Shown here: one piece after another, positions 6,316 through 15,484 of the stretch
Numbering within the stretch: position 1 is the stretch's first letter
Layout of the letters: every line of letters begins with the position of its first letter
NCBI GenBank assembly: GCA_964445985.1
Contig: CAYUMU010000100.1
Coordinates: 1 to 22,558 of the forward strand
From: CAYUMU01 sp964445985
GTDB lineage: Bacteria; Planctomycetota; Planctomycetia; Pirellulales; S012-138
DNA: 22,558 bases
Direction of reading: 5' to 3'
Notes under the pieces: model-generated
Seen by the model: the letters and a program-made list of their open reading frames with translations, nothing else
Database searches by the model: none
Told to the model about the DNA's origin: nothing
Translations under genes and position numbers: made by a program

Positions 6316-7266
6316 ATGCCGCAATTGTGGTGGATTGGCGACACGGATCATGACGAATTCGCGGAAGCTTGGGGAACGCTGCAGGGCGACGATTGGGCGG
6401 CGCGGGTGTTTGCCGAACCGGGCGAGGCGTTAACGGTTCTGGCTGAGGACAGCCCGCCAGAGTTGTTTCTGTTTGCCTGCCGTTTTCCTGGCGACCTATC
6501 GGCAACTGCCGTCGCCCAATTGCAAGCGGCGGCGCCGCTCACCCGGTCGATTGTCTTGTTAGGCAGCTTGTGCGAGGGCGAATTGCGCACGGGCGTGCCC
6601 TGGCCGGGCGTGGTGCGGTATTACTGGCATCAATGGCGGTGGCGGCTGGCGCCCGCGTTGCGTCGCTGGCGGGAACTGGCGGACATGCCTGCCGAAGACC
6701 GCCAGGCTTCGTTCCACTTCCCGTGGGAGTTACCCCTCACGGCTTCGGAAGACGAACGCTGCCTGGCCTTATTGCCGCCCGCGGTGGCCACGCCGGGCAA
6801 GGCGCCGCTGATTGGCGTGGTGGGGCACGATGCGGCCGGGGTGGAAACGCTGGCCGCCGTGATTCGCGCGGCCGGTTTTCATGCGGTGGCGCTGCCGCCA
6901 AGTGCCTGGCGCGGCGAGCCGCGATCATCGTGCAAGTATCCTGGACTGGCCGCCTGCATTTGGGATGGCTGCGGCCCTCTCGATCGCCAGCGGGCGGAAT
7001 TGGCGGCCGTGGTGGAATGCTTTTCGCCGTTGCCGGTGGTGGCGGCGGTGAGCTTCCCCAGGCATGACCCGTTGGAGCGGGCGCATCGGGCGGGCGTGAG
7101 CGCGGTGATCTCGAAACCTTATCAGCGGGCCGATGTGGCGGCGGCGGTTGCTTATGCCTTGGGGGCCGCCGCGGAAAAGGGGGCGGGGCGTGAACTGGCA
7201 GACCAGCCGATATCCGGCGCGGCGCTGTCTCCGCCGCAGGCTGGATTCCCGCCTTTGCGGGAATGA
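6316..7266 (+). CDS. Protein with two degenerate receiver-like halves
   Basis: The gene encodes 316 residues from ATG 6316, preceded by AGGA and GGATGGA. An upstream in-frame ATG at 6274 adds 14 residues and is less likely. The N-terminal half (LWWIGD at the start, ELFLFAC near 50-55, SIVLLGS near 80) and the C-terminal half (PLIGVVGHDA near 164-173, LAACIWDGC near 211-219, VVAAVSF near 241-247, SAVISKPY near 262-269) both follow the strand order of a response-regulator receiver. In the second half Asp217 sits where the phosphate acceptor would be and Lys267 where the conserved lysine would be; the first half lacks an obvious acceptor. No output domain is present. The last residues and the stop codon are encoded by a palindrome (7245-7264). 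It ends 10 bases from the convergent mcsB. Role unknown, perhaps an adaptor or pseudo-receiver. Confidence 0.6.
   Translation: MPQLWWIGDTDHDEFAEAWGTLQGDDWAARVFAEPGEALTVLAEDSPPELFLFACRFPGDLSATAVAQLQAAAPLTRSIVLLGSLCEGELRTGVPWPGVVRYYWHQWRWRLAPALRRWRELADMPAEDRQASFHFPWELPLTASEDERCLALLPPAVATPGKAPLIGVVGHDAAGVETLAAVIRAAGFHAVALPPSAWRGEPRSSCKYPGLAACIWDGCGPLDRQRAELAAVVECFSPLPVVAAVSFPRHDPLERAHRAGVSAVISKPYQRADVAAAVAYALGAAAEKGAGRELADQPISGAALSPPQAGFPPLRE
7245..7264. repeat. Palindrome ATTCCCGC-CTTT-GCGGGAAT at the end of two convergent genes
   Basis: Eight-base arms are perfectly complementary around CTTT. Together with the following GACGG this is close to a GGATTCCCGC...GCGGGAATGACG element found in many bacteria and similar to the Neisseria dRS3 unit (ATTCCC-N8-GGGAAT). 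Here it supplies the final codons and the TGA of the upstream gene. It could also act as a two-way terminator between that gene and mcsB. Confidence 0.65.
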
Positions 7267-7276
7267 CGGCGCTTCG

Positions 7277-8350
7277 CTAATTCGAGTCGTTTTCGCTTGG
7301 GTTGAGATGTTGCCTTAGGTAGCGGGCGCGCTCGATGTTGCGATCGGCCGAGTCGAGTTCGCTGCCGCTCAGCTTTTGCAGGTGGGCGGGCTGGGTGTAG
7401 ATGAACAGCTTGTTGACGACGGGGATTTGGACGTCGTCGATGAGGCCCATGTTCACGCCCATGCGCACGCTGGAGAGCAGGTGCATGGTTTCTTCGGAGC
7501 TGATGGTTTGGGCGGTGCGGAGGATGCCGTAGGCGCGGCTGATGCGGTCGTGCAGTTTTTCGTGGCCATCGCTGAGCAAGAAGTCGCGGGCCTTGCGTTC
7601 GTAATCGATGATGGTGGGCACGACGTCGCTGACCTGTTTGAGCAGGTCTTCTTCGCTACGGCCGAGCGTGACCTGGTTGCTGATCTGGTAGAAATCGCCG
7701 GCGGGTTGCGAGCCTTCGCCATAGAGGCCGCGAACCGCCAGGTTGATTTTTTGCAGGCTGCGGAACATTTTGTCGATCTGCCGCGCCAGCACCAGCGCCG
7801 GCAAGTGCAGCATGACGCTGACGCGCATGCCGGTGCCCACGTTGGTGGGGCAGGCCGTGAGGTAGCCGAGCCGCTTGCTGTAGGCGTAGGTCACGTGCTG
7901 TTCGACGAGGTCGTCGATGCGGTTGATTTGGTCCCAGGCGCCTTGCAAATCGAGGCCGCTGTGCATGACCTGGATGCGGAGATGATCTTCTTCGTTGATC
8001 ATCAGGCTGGATTGTTCTTGGAGGTCGATGGCCACGCTACGGGCGCCTTCGGCTTCGGCCAGTTCGCGGCTGATGAGTTGCCGTTCGACCAGGAACTGCC
8101 GATCGAGGCCGGGCAGTTTGGCCACGTCCACGTACATCAGGTTTTCGGCGTCGGAAAACTTGAGCACGTGCTCGCGGAGGCGGCGTTCGATTTCTGCCCG
8201 ATCGATTGGCGTGCAGCGATTGATGAAGGGGTAATCGGCCAGGTTGCGGGCCAGGCGAATGCGGCTGCTGATGACGATATCGGACTCGGGTCCGGAACCG
8301 CGCAACCATTCGCCGCTGCTGCGAGCCAAATCGTCTAGTTGCATGGTCAT
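7277..8350 (-). CDS. mcsB: Protein-arginine kinase McsB
   Basis: The gene encodes 357 residues from ATG 8350. The next in-frame ATG at 8344 and an earlier one at 8377 are alternatives; GGGTGG lies just upstream. McsB belongs to the ATP:guanido phosphotransferase family. In Bacillus it phosphorylates protein arginines and marks proteins for ClpCP. Seen here are SSRIRLARNL (28-37), NEEDH (119-123) and the catalytic signature CPTNVGTGMR (167-176) with the active cysteine 167. The C-terminal allosteric phosphoarginine motif, RDxxRA in characterised McsB, reads RNIERA (337-342), so its aspartate is replaced by asparagine. The gene follows mcsA after about 70 bases, as an operon. The clpC and ctsR genes are not in the window. 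Confidence 0.95.
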   Translation of the reverse strand: MTMQLDDLARSSGEWLRGSGPESDIVISSRIRLARNLADYPFINRCTPIDRAEIERRLREHVLKFSDAENLMYVDVAKLPGLDRQFLVERQLISRELAEAEGARSVAIDLQEQSSLMINEEDHLRIQVMHSGLDLQGAWDQINRIDDLVEQHVTYAYSKRLGYLTACPTNVGTGMRVSVMLHLPALVLARQIDKMFRSLQKINLAVRGLYGEGSQPAGDFYQISNQVTLGRSEEDLLKQVSDVVPTIIDYERKARDFLLSDGHEKLHDRISRAYGILRTAQTISSEETMHLLSSVRMGVNMGLIDDVQIPVVNKLFIYTQPAHLQKLSGSELDSADRNIERARYLRQHLNPSENDSN

Positions 8351-8419
8351 ATCGCCACCCGAAAAAACTGCCGGCATCTTCTTACGGAAGTGAACTCGCG
8401 GGGTTTCGTTCCGGAAAGA

Positions 8420-8971
8420 TCATCCATGGCCAGAGGAAGGGTCGGTTGCAGGAGAAGCTTCACCCGTGCGGGCTGCCTGTTGTATTCTACGCATTTCATC
8501 GCGAAGTTTGCTGGCCCGCTCGTATTCTTCGCCTTTGACAGCTTGCTGCATTTCCTTGCGCAAACCAATCAGCGAGGTCTGCTGGCTGGAATCCGCGGGG
8601 CCTTCCTTGGGAGACTTGCCGATGTGGGCCGTCTCACCGTGGATGTTCATCAGCAGAGGTTCCAGCTCTTTGACAAAACAAACGTAATCGTGCGGGCAAC
8701 CCAACCGGCCGCTTTTGCGGAATTCGTAAAACGAAATGCCGCACATGGGGCAAACCTGCTGGTCCAGCTCCGCGAGTTCTTCGGCCGTGTTGCTCACGGC
8801 CATTTGCTGGGCCAGGGCTCCCGCCAAATTACCCAGTTCACCCGCACTGTTCCCGCCCAGGGCCAGGAACTGTTGAGCACAATCCTCGCACAGATGCAAT
8901 TCTTCGGGGGCGCCGCCCGTTAGTTCGGTGATATGAAACGTGGCTGGGTTTTCACACTTTTGACACTTCAT
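8420..8971 (-). CDS. mcsA: McsA, zinc-binding activator of McsB, with UVR motif
   Basis: The gene encodes 183 residues. The start is ATG 8971 with GGAAGTGG upstream; a longer frame to 9082 adds residues unlike the family. McsA binds zinc and activates the McsB arginine kinase. The sequence has two zinc modules: C3/C6 with C28/C31, and C74/C77 with C92 and possibly C98. Then come an HIGKSP linker (116-121) and a UVR (UvrB/UvrC) helix pair at about 135-167, with LRKEMQQAVKGEEYERASKLRDE. The order matches Bacillus McsA. It is the first gene of a two-gene operon with mcsB, under the promoter at 9095-9122. In Bacillus the same operon begins with ctsR, which is absent here. Confidence 0.93.
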   Translation of the reverse strand: MKCQKCENPATFHITELTGGAPEELHLCEDCAQQFLALGGNSAGELGNLAGALAQQMAVSNTAEELAELDQQVCPMCGISFYEFRKSGRLGCPHDYVCFVKELEPLLMNIHGETAHIGKSPKEGPADSSQQTSLIGLRKEMQQAVKGEEYERASKLRDEMRRIQQAARTGEASPATDPSSGHG

Positions 8972-9094
8972 TCCACTTCCGTTCCGGACGGGGGGCGTTC
9001 CAACTGGAGGCGAGGCGAAGTTGGGAAGCTGGCGCAAGTTGGCTTCGCATGGCAAGTTGCCGCAGGTCAATCCATTCCCCAACTTGCCGAAGGG

Positions 9095-9122
9095 ATTCTA
9101 ACAGTAAGCAGGGGTGTGTCAA
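9095..9122 (-). promoter_or_regulatory. Sigma70-type promoter of mcsA-mcsB
   Basis: On the minus strand a perfect -35 TTGACA (9117-9122) and a -10 TAGAAT (9095-9100, five of six) are separated by 16 bases. This is the best promoter match I found in the window. It predicts a leader of roughly 115 bases before the mcsA ATG at 8971. No overlapping repeat suggests a dedicated repressor. Confidence 0.6.
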
Positions 9123-9450
9123 GCGGGGGTTCTGGCCACGGTTTGTGGCGCAAACCTTTACACGCAATATACATAGTCCCTTTGGTCCTGTTGGGATGGC
9201 AATCTCCGCGAATGGGGCCTGGGCGTGGCGCGACCCTGGGAAAACGGCTGGCGAACCTAGCCAGGGCGGGGGGTGTGCCGTGGGCAATCCATGCTGCTGG
9301 CTTGGAAGCGTCGCTCTGAGCCCGTTGACGCCGCGTGCCGCGTCTGAAAAACTGAACCGCTTCGGTCTCGCCAAGCCCTGGTGGGGACTGACGGAATGGT
9401 TCTCGATGCCGCGCGCGGGGAACCAGTTACGATCTATTTCCCCATAGCCT

Positions 9451-9460
9451 CCCCCCCCCC
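9451..9460. repeat. Homopolymer C10 tract before ilvD
   Basis: Ten consecutive C follow CATAGCCT. The run ends 18 bases before the ilvD ATG, in the zone where a ribosome binding site or its flank would lie. Tracts of this length are prone to slippage in replication and to sequencing error. Confidence 0.85.
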
Positions 9461-9478
9461 ACCGCGATCAGAACCGCC

Positions 9479-11158
<1,680 letters not shown>

Positions 11159-11288
11159 GGTGGAGGGGCTGGGGCGGATTGGATTGCAACTTGCAAATTG
11201 ACTCACCCAACCGTTTTCTAGGTGCGGTGCAGTTTTCCTGGCTTTTCGCGGCTGGCCCTCGGTGTTGTGAATGCCTTATTCTTTGTAA

Positions 11289-11341
11289 CCCGACGCGTTA
11301 GCGAGGGACGTTCGGAGGGATTCCCTCGCTAACGTGTCGGG
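11289..11341. terminator. Long inverted repeat between convergent ilvD and the metalloprotease gene
   Basis: Twenty-base arms (11289-11308 and 11322-11341) pair along their whole length except for one G-T position, around a 13-base loop. The arms contain GTTAGCGAGGGA and TCCCTCGCTAAC. The element sits 131 bases after the ilvD stop and 39 bases after the stop of the opposite gene. It could therefore terminate transcription from both sides, though neither strand has a clear T run. I recall similar AGCGAGGGA palindromes as common dispersed repeats in planctomycetes, so it may be a repeat that happens to act as a terminator. Confidence 0.65.
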
Positions 11342-11379
11342 GTATGAATCCGCGGCGAGTCTTGAGAACTCGCGTTTCT

Positions 11380-14007
11380 TTACGGGCGAGCCAGACTGAG
11401 CCGGGCGTCGAGAACCTTTTGGATGCGGCTGGAAGCTTCATCCAGGTGCACGCGGCTGTAGGTGTCGAGCTTGATCTTGCTTCGCTTGAGCAGCGACTTG
11501 ATGCGGGCATCGACGTCTTTGAGCTGCGCGGCGGCCACGGCCTGGCAATCGTGCGGGGCCGGGGTGTTGTCGAGCGCCAGGTTCGAAAGCATTTCCAAGT
11601 ACGACCGTTGCAAGTTGCGACGCAGGCTGTGAATGGCCGGCTCGCGGTTGGTGAAGTTGCCTTCTTTGAGGTCGTCCAGTTCGGAGAAAATGGCAGCCGA
11701 CAGCCGCTCCATCAGTTCGGCGGTGGTGAAGGCGTCTTCGCCTGGCGGCAGCTTTAGTTCCGAGTCGTGCAAGCGGGTGAGCGTGAGCGTGTTCATCATT
11801 TGCGACAGGATTCGCTGCTGCCACATGCTGATGACATCGTGCACGGGAATGTCGAGCCGGTCGCGCTGCAAGGTTCCCCAGTGGCTCCATCGCGACGAGG
11901 CGAGGTAGTTGTAGAGGTCGGGCGGGAACTCGAAGGGCTTGGTGCTGAAGATTTCTTTCTCCAGGTAACTCACGGCTTCGCGCTGTTTGGCCGCTTCGAC
12001 CACCACGAACGGCGGGCGCGCGTCTTTATCGCCGCGGTGATCGCGGTGCACATACACGCCGCCGACGAATCGCGACACATAGTATGCCGACTGGCCGTAG
12101 TTGGAGAGCAGGATGCCGAAGGCCCGGCGGGCCTGTTGGTAGCCGTCGCCCTCTTTGGTCACCCGTTCGACCAAGCCGGGCCAGAGTTCGTTGATCAGCC
12201 TGGCCCGCTGCGCGGCGTAGGCGATGGGGTCGGCGCTCATGTCGAAGCGATTGCTGAGCGGGTCGGAATCGATGCCGCGGGTGTCTTCGTCGGTGGCAAA
12301 GTCGAGGCCCTTTTCGCCGGAGCGGGAGGCGATCTTCTTCAACTCGGCTTCGTCACCTCCGCTGAACGGCTTGTAACCGTACTCGATGGCCCACATGTCG
12401 TAGGGACCGATCGTGGTGGAATAAAAATCGTGTTGTTCCACGCCCTTGGGGGTAATGTAGGTGGGCGTGTAATCCATGACCGAAGCCGTGAGCCCATACT
12501 GGGAGGTCTTTTTGCGGTCGCTCAATTCTTCGAGGGTGAGGAAGCTGCTGGCCTTGAAGTTGTGGCGCAGGCCGAGGGTGTGGCCGACTTCGTGCATGAC
12601 CACTTCTTTGAGACCTTCCATGATCATGCGTTCTTGCTCTTTGGCACTTTTGGCCGGATCCGCATCTTTGGCGAGCATGGCGGTGGCGCCGAACGCCATT
12701 TCGCGGGCAAAGCCGGTGTGGTAGTTGCAGCGGCAGCCGGCATCGCCGTGGTGGCGATGATTGGCGTCTTGCTGGAGCGATTCGCGATAGGCTTCGAGCG
12801 TGAGCGGCCCACCGGTCATGGCGGCCACGCGTTCGGGCGAGAAGATTTCGTACTCTTCTTTCCAGAAGCTGAGGAAGTCGGCGTCGAAGATAATGTCGGC
12901 GTCGAGAATCTGGCCGCTGGTGGGATTCACGCGGCTGGGACCCATGGCGAAGCCGGCGCTGGAGGTGATCCAGCGGAAGGTGTTGTAGTTGATGTCTTCC
13001 GGATCCCAATCGGCGTCGTCCGGCTGCTGGCGGACTTCAATGGCGTTGGCGAAGCCGGCCTGTTCGAAGGCTTTGTTCCACTCCAGAATGCCTTCGCGAA
13101 TGGTCTTGCGGTACTTGAACGGCACCGTTTTTTCGAGCCAGAAAATGATGGGTTTTTTGGGAGGCGACAAGGCGGCGGTGGGATCGGCCTTTTGCAAATC
13201 CCAGCGATTCACGTAGCGGATGAAGCGGTCTTGATCGCCCTGCTTGGAGTAATCCTTGATGACGGTGAGGAAGTAGCCTACGCGATCATCGGCCAGGCGG
13301 GGCTGGTAGCCGGTGTTGGGGAGTTCGCTGATGGAGTAGTGCACATTGACGGTCACGCCGCGCGAGTCGGGGACCGTATCGAGCTCGGTGGCGCCGCTGG
13401 AAGCGTAGGTGGCGGCCAATTCCAGCTCGACGTTGTCCGGGAGCGATTTAACCGCGGCCCAAGTGCTGCGCGAGCTGGTGAAGATAAAGCCTCGCAGCAC
13501 CTGGCCGATCTGCGGCAGGTCGGTCATGAAGATGCTGTCGAGCGAAATCACCATGCTGCCGCCGGGGCCTTTGGCGGTGATGGGGAGCGAGAACAGAATG
13601 CTGTCGGTATAGGCCAGCTCCACGGCCTTGGCTTCGGGGCTTCCCTTTTTGGCGGTGAACCGCACATTGCGGCGGACCACGTGAATGTGGTCATCGACCT
13701 TGCGGAACTGCCACAACCAGTCGTCGCCAAATCCCCAGGTCATGCCGCCCAGCAAACTGCCCTGGCCAATGCCGCGGGCAATCGAGGTCAGCACGATATA
13801 GTCTTTGTTCAGATTGGCGGGCGTAAGCTCGGCGTACAGGCTGCCCTCTTTTTGGAAGACCTTGAGCAGCCCGGTTTGCACCTTGGCGTCTTTAATCAGG
13901 GCGGTGTATTTGGCGTTGTCGTCCTGGGCATGAGCCAACGAAGTGGCGGCGAGAACCGCGACCGCCGACACCACGATCGACATTCGGCGGACAATCAATT
14001 TGCGCAT
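11380..14007 (-). CDS. Secreted zinc metalloprotease, met-zincin (DUF5117/DUF4953 type)
   Basis: The gene encodes 875 residues from ATG 14007 (AGGTG ribosome binding site); an upstream in-frame ATG at 14085 was rejected because it precedes the signal peptide. The signal peptide is residues 1-27, ending AHA, so the protein is exported. An N-terminal region with GGMTWGFGDDWLWQFRKV and an ITAKGPGGSMVISL segment matches the DUF5117/5118 part. The catalytic domain has the extended zinc motif HEVGHTLGLRH (His472, Glu473, His476, His482), followed by the met-turn-like SVMDYTPTYI. The C-terminal 250 residues are helical, with no membrane anchor. Such proteins are common in planctomycetes and Bacteroidetes; substrates are not known. 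It is transcribed alone. Confidence 0.9.
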   Translation of the reverse strand: MRKLIVRRMSIVVSAVAVLAATSLAHAQDDNAKYTALIKDAKVQTGLLKVFQKEGSLYAELTPANLNKDYIVLTSIARGIGQGSLLGGMTWGFGDDWLWQFRKVDDHIHVVRRNVRFTAKKGSPEAKAVELAYTDSILFSLPITAKGPGGSMVISLDSIFMTDLPQIGQVLRGFIFTSSRSTWAAVKSLPDNVELELAATYASSGATELDTVPDSRGVTVNVHYSISELPNTGYQPRLADDRVGYFLTVIKDYSKQGDQDRFIRYVNRWDLQKADPTAALSPPKKPIIFWLEKTVPFKYRKTIREGILEWNKAFEQAGFANAIEVRQQPDDADWDPEDINYNTFRWITSSAGFAMGPSRVNPTSGQILDADIIFDADFLSFWKEEYEIFSPERVAAMTGGPLTLEAYRESLQQDANHRHHGDAGCRCNYHTGFAREMAFGATAMLAKDADPAKSAKEQERMIMEGLKEVVMHEVGHTLGLRHNFKASSFLTLEELSDRKKTSQYGLTASVMDYTPTYITPKGVEQHDFYSTTIGPYDMWAIEYGYKPFSGGDEAELKKIASRSGEKGLDFATDEDTRGIDSDPLSNRFDMSADPIAYAAQRARLINELWPGLVERVTKEGDGYQQARRAFGILLSNYGQSAYYVSRFVGGVYVHRDHRGDKDARPPFVVVEAAKQREAVSYLEKEIFSTKPFEFPPDLYNYLASSRWSHWGTLQRDRLDIPVHDVISMWQQRILSQMMNTLTLTRLHDSELKLPPGEDAFTTAELMERLSAAIFSELDDLKEGNFTNREPAIHSLRRNLQRSYLEMLSNLALDNTPAPHDCQAVAAAQLKDVDARIKSLLKRSKIKLDTYSRVHLDEASSRIQKVLDARLSLARP

Positions 14008-14631
14008 GGTAGGCACCTGGTGAAGCCGGGCAAAAAAACGTGCAGAGGAGGCTGGGCCCCACGTCCTACCAGGGCTCAACTCCATTGTGGTTTGCCCTGG
14101 AAGTTTCGCAACTTAGTGTTGCCCTAATTTGCCAGCCTTGTGTAACTGGCCTCGTAGGCGTGGTAATCCTGGCCGACTTTGAGGAAGGCACTACATCTTA
14201 GGATTTTATGGGGCCACTGGCAACATTTGCCCGGCGGGAACCCGCGGGCTCATTGGCAGCCGTTGCCCGAGCGCCCCCATAACCCTCATTGTCCGACCTG
14301 CTGGCCCATGCTGTTTGTACGGAAGCCCGAGGGCGATCGTTCGCGGAAATTGAGTCTGGCGGACGAAACAACTCTCAAGGCGAGCGCGCTACGAAGGGAT
14401 GGTTGCACCGGAAACAGCACGTGGGCCGGATACGTGGGGTTTCGTTTGCCAAAGCCCCCCACTATCGCCACCTGCCGCTGTTTTTAGTTCTGTCGCCCGG
14501 CATGGAATTGCGTTGTTGGACAACGGCCGTATAGTTGAAAGGTATTGGCTACCTTGCTAATCCGTTTGGTTTGCCAGGAGGAGGATCGACCGCGAAAGCC
14601 GTTCCCCCTCGAACTCGGTCACGGGTGTGAC
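14008..14631. other. Gene-free spacer with one strong hairpin
   Basis: The short frames here lack protein character. A hairpin with one bulged base lies at 14229-14249, made of GCCCGGCGGG and CCCGCGGGC around AA. AAGTT-TCGC-AACTT at 14101-14114 is a weaker dyad. A frame reading through from a TTG at 14545 into the DUF454 gene was judged to be non-coding leader. Confidence 0.4.
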
Positions 14632-15174
14632 ATGTCTTCGTCTGCCAATGGTACTCCCCTCAGTTCTTGGAAACGCGGTTGCTACATCGCGCTGGGGACG
14701 CTGTTTGTTGGGCTCGGAGCGCTGGGGGCCGTGCTGCCGATCTTGCCAACCACGCCATTTTTGCTGTTGGCCAGTTTCTTTTATGTGCGATCTTCCCCGG
14801 CGTTGAATGCGCGCCTTCTCCGCTCGCGTGTGCTGGGAGGATTTCTTCGCGACTGGCAACAACGAGGCGGAGTTCGCCCTCAGGTGAAGGTCGTCGCTTT
14901 GGCGGTCGTGGCTTTGGGAGTATCGGTCAGCATGGTGTGGGGGAATCTTCCGCCGGCATTGCTGATTGGATTGCTGGCTTTGGCCGCGATTGGCGCGGTG
15001 GTGGTGATCCGTTTGCCGGTCATTCGGGACGAGGGGGCCATTCCACTTTCCGCGGAAAGCGAAGCGGAGGATTGCGTGGAGTCGGCGGAGATTCGACCGT
15101 TGCTTCACCCAGTCCTTACCCCGAAGGGGTTCCAGCCCGTAGCCGGTGGTAAGCGCAGCGCCACCACCGGATAG
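14632..15174 (+). CDS. DUF454 family inner-membrane protein (YbaN-like)
   Basis: The gene encodes 180 residues from ATG 14632, which has only a weak GGGTG ribosome binding site; the family start just before the first membrane segment supports it. The hallmark LPTTPFLLLASFFYVRSSP occupies residues 38-56, after the first membrane segment (17-37), followed by RSRVLGGFLRDWQQRGGV (65-81). Two more membrane segments lie at about 86-104 and 108-127. The function of DUF454 proteins is unknown. The last 25 residues (from HPVLTPKGFQPV to the stop) are encoded by the hairpin cassette that starts at 15118. The natural C-terminus has therefore probably been replaced by repeat sequence. Confidence 0.85.
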   Translation: MSSSANGTPLSSWKRGCYIALGTLFVGLGALGAVLPILPTTPFLLLASFFYVRSSPALNARLLRSRVLGGFLRDWQQRGGVRPQVKVVALAVVALGVSVSMVWGNLPPALLIGLLALAAIGAVVVIRLPVIRDEGAIPLSAESEAEDCVESAEIRPLLHPVLTPKGFQPVAGGKRSATTG

Positions 15175-15349
15175 TGGTTCGCAAGATTTCTTCCCGACCC
15201 CGCAAGGGTGTCGCAGAACGCTTTGGGCCGACGTGGCATGTCAATCGCATCTGTCACCCTTTCAGGGTGAAAATCTTAATTTCGCGCTGCCAAACCAGGG
15301 GTGTCGCTGGCGCTCAACCCCTGGCTACGGGCTAAAATCCCTTCGGGAT
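15118..15349. repeat. Cassette of five consecutive hairpins
   Basis: Five perfect stems follow one another. The first is ACCCC-GAA-GGGGT at 15118-15130. The second is CCGGTGGT with ACCACCGG at 15143-15170. The third is TCACCCT-TTC-AGGGTGA at 15254-15270. The fourth is CCAGGGGT with ACCCCTGG at 15295-15324. The fifth is ATCCC-TTC-GGGAT at 15337-15349. The cassette covers the 3' end of the DUF454 gene and the following spacer, up to 15484, where no gene is seen. The regular spacing and short GAA or TTC loops suggest a structured RNA or a composite dispersed repeat. Confidence 0.6.
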
Positions 15350-15416
15350 GGTGACTCGTTTATTTTGGCGTTTAATGTTGGCAGTACCTCCTTCCTCTCA
15401 AACTCAACCAGAGACA

Positions 15417-15445
15417 AATGTACACTATTCCTGGAAGCTTGTCAA
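15417..15445 (-). promoter_or_regulatory. Orphan sigma70-type promoter pointing into the hairpin cassette
   Basis: On the minus strand a perfect TTGACA (15440-15445) is followed after 17 bases by TACATT (15417-15422, four of six matches). The promoter reads toward lower coordinates. No minus-strand gene lies in that direction until the metalloprotease, 1.4 kb away; the first thing it would transcribe is the hairpin cassette. It lies 40 bases beyond the stop of the gene at 15485-16051. Confidence 0.4.
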
Positions 15446-15484
15446 GGGGCTGAGATTCCCGTGGGGCATCTCGCGTCAATCCTC

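Larger units (their letters stand above)
8972..9478. other. Divergent spacer between mcsA and ilvD
   Basis: No gene is credible here. The stretch holds the mcsA promoter (9095-9122, minus strand) and a run of ten C at 9451-9460 just before ilvD. I found no direct-repeat CtsR box (GGTCAAA type) and no CIRCE element. For ilvD only a weak -10-like TATACA was seen at about 9168-9173, without a convincing -35. Confidence 0.5.

Noticed and set aside
7376..8338. Plus-strand frame opposite mcsB
   Set aside because: McsB motifs on the minus strand are unmistakable; the plus frame is a shadow.
11767..14127. A 786-codon plus-strand frame opposite the metalloprotease gene
   Set aside because: The minus strand has a signal peptide, HEVGHTLGLRH and the family layout. 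The plus frame is a mirror reading with repetitive V, G and H and no recognisable domain.
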